A DNA stretch of 64,000 bases from Pseudomonas sp. M30-35 (GTDB lineage: Bacteria > Pseudomonadota > Gammaproteobacteria > Pseudomonadales > Pseudomonadaceae), in NCBI RefSeq assembly GCF_002163625.1, contig NZ_CP020892.1, positions 1,302,001 through 1,366,000 of the forward strand, read 5' to 3'. A program made the translations under genes and the position numbers. Positions 63,716 through 64,000 of the stretch are shown here, one piece after another. The notes beneath the pieces were generated by a model. That model was not told the origin of the DNA. It did not search any database and saw only the letters and a program-made list of their open reading frames with translations. Numbering within the stretch: position 1 is the first letter of the stretch; every line of letters starts with the position of its first letter.

Positions 63716-64000
63716 TCAATTGGGATCTGGCGTGATCTGCTCCAACTGTGGACACGCCCATTCAACGAATGCCCGTACGCGTGGCGACAACTGCAAGGCG
63801 TGCGGGTAGACCAGCTGAACCGGCAAGTCCATGGGCTCGAAGTCTTTAAGAATCCTGACCAGTCGACCTTCAGCGAGCTCATCCGCAACTTGATAATGCA
63901 TCAATCGAGTAATGCCTATGCCTTGCAGGCAGGATAGTTTGGCGGCGCGTATTTGATTGCAAACAAGTCGTGGGGAGATTGTCTCAGCCAGTTCTTTAGC
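63716..64000 (-). CDS. LysR-type regulator, C-terminal end only
   Basis: The last 94 codons of a gene that starts outside the window. CNQIRAAKLSCLQGIGI then VADELAEGRLVRILKDFEP and LSPRVRAFVEWACPQL are the end of the LysR substrate-binding domain. The stop is TGA at 63718-63716. It is convergent with the FadL gene, 27 bp away. Confidence 0.85.
   Translation of the reverse strand, partial: AKELAETISPRLVCNQIRAAKLSCLQGIGITRLMHYQVADELAEGRLVRILKDFEPMDLPVQLVYPHALQLSPRVRAFVEWACPQLEQITPDPN

Overview
The window looks like Pseudomonas chromosome (Gammaproteobacteria). From about 5.7 to 32.3 kb the order (ABC ATPase, argF, molybdopterin oxidoreductase, grxD, bfr, bfd, 2-Cys peroxiredoxin, rnt, pyrC, motY, argG, gloA, nth, rnfEGDCBA, metG, mrp/apbC, dcd) matches what I recall of the P. 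aeruginosa PA3538-PA3480 neighbourhood. An ArgR operator of the Pseudomonas 21-bp type, a sigma-28 promoter, a Fur box and a LexA box fit that assignment. I cannot name the species. No rRNA, tRNA or CRISPR array was seen.

Layout. 0-4 kb: glycerol use (glpD, partial; glpR; a YbaK deacylase; glpK), with two copies of a shared GlpR-like operator. 4-5.7 kb: a periplasmic binding protein and a PhzF-family enzyme. 5.7-32.3 kb: the conserved housekeeping stretch above, interrupted by a CopG/ParE-type toxin-antitoxin pair set between two near-identical terminators. 32.3-35.2 kb: a small hypothetical gene and a LexA-boxed umuDC pair. 35.2-43.5 kb: an accessory island. It is bracketed by direct repeats of about 545 bp made from the 3' half of an AI-2E-family transporter gene. 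Inside are remnants of a group II intron and an IS3 element, an M20 amidohydrolase, an aldehyde dehydrogenase, a class III aminotransferase, a decayed APC permease and an AraC-type regulator, together an amine or amino-acid catabolic cassette. 43-47 kb: the intact transporter and a large lipoprotein acylase of the QuiP/penicillin acylase family. 47.4-59.3 kb: a leftward block of MoxR, DUF58, DUF4381, BatA, BatB/C, BatD, a secreted HAD phosphatase, an arylsulfatase and a membrane-spermidine-synthase fusion. 59.9-64 kb: a cytochrome P460, a DUF2860 protein, a FadL-type porin and the end of a LysR regulator.

The most notable non-coding signal is a family of short transposon-like repeats: three copies of 142-172 bp and one 44-bp deletion derivative. 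They have imperfect terminal inverted repeats and TA at most junctions. Two copies sit exactly in the TA of a stop codon (dcd and batD), and the first base of the element restores TAA. A second repeated intergenic module (33.2 and 44.5 kb) has two conserved hairpins and a leftward U-rich tail and may be a small RNA or a conserved 3' end.
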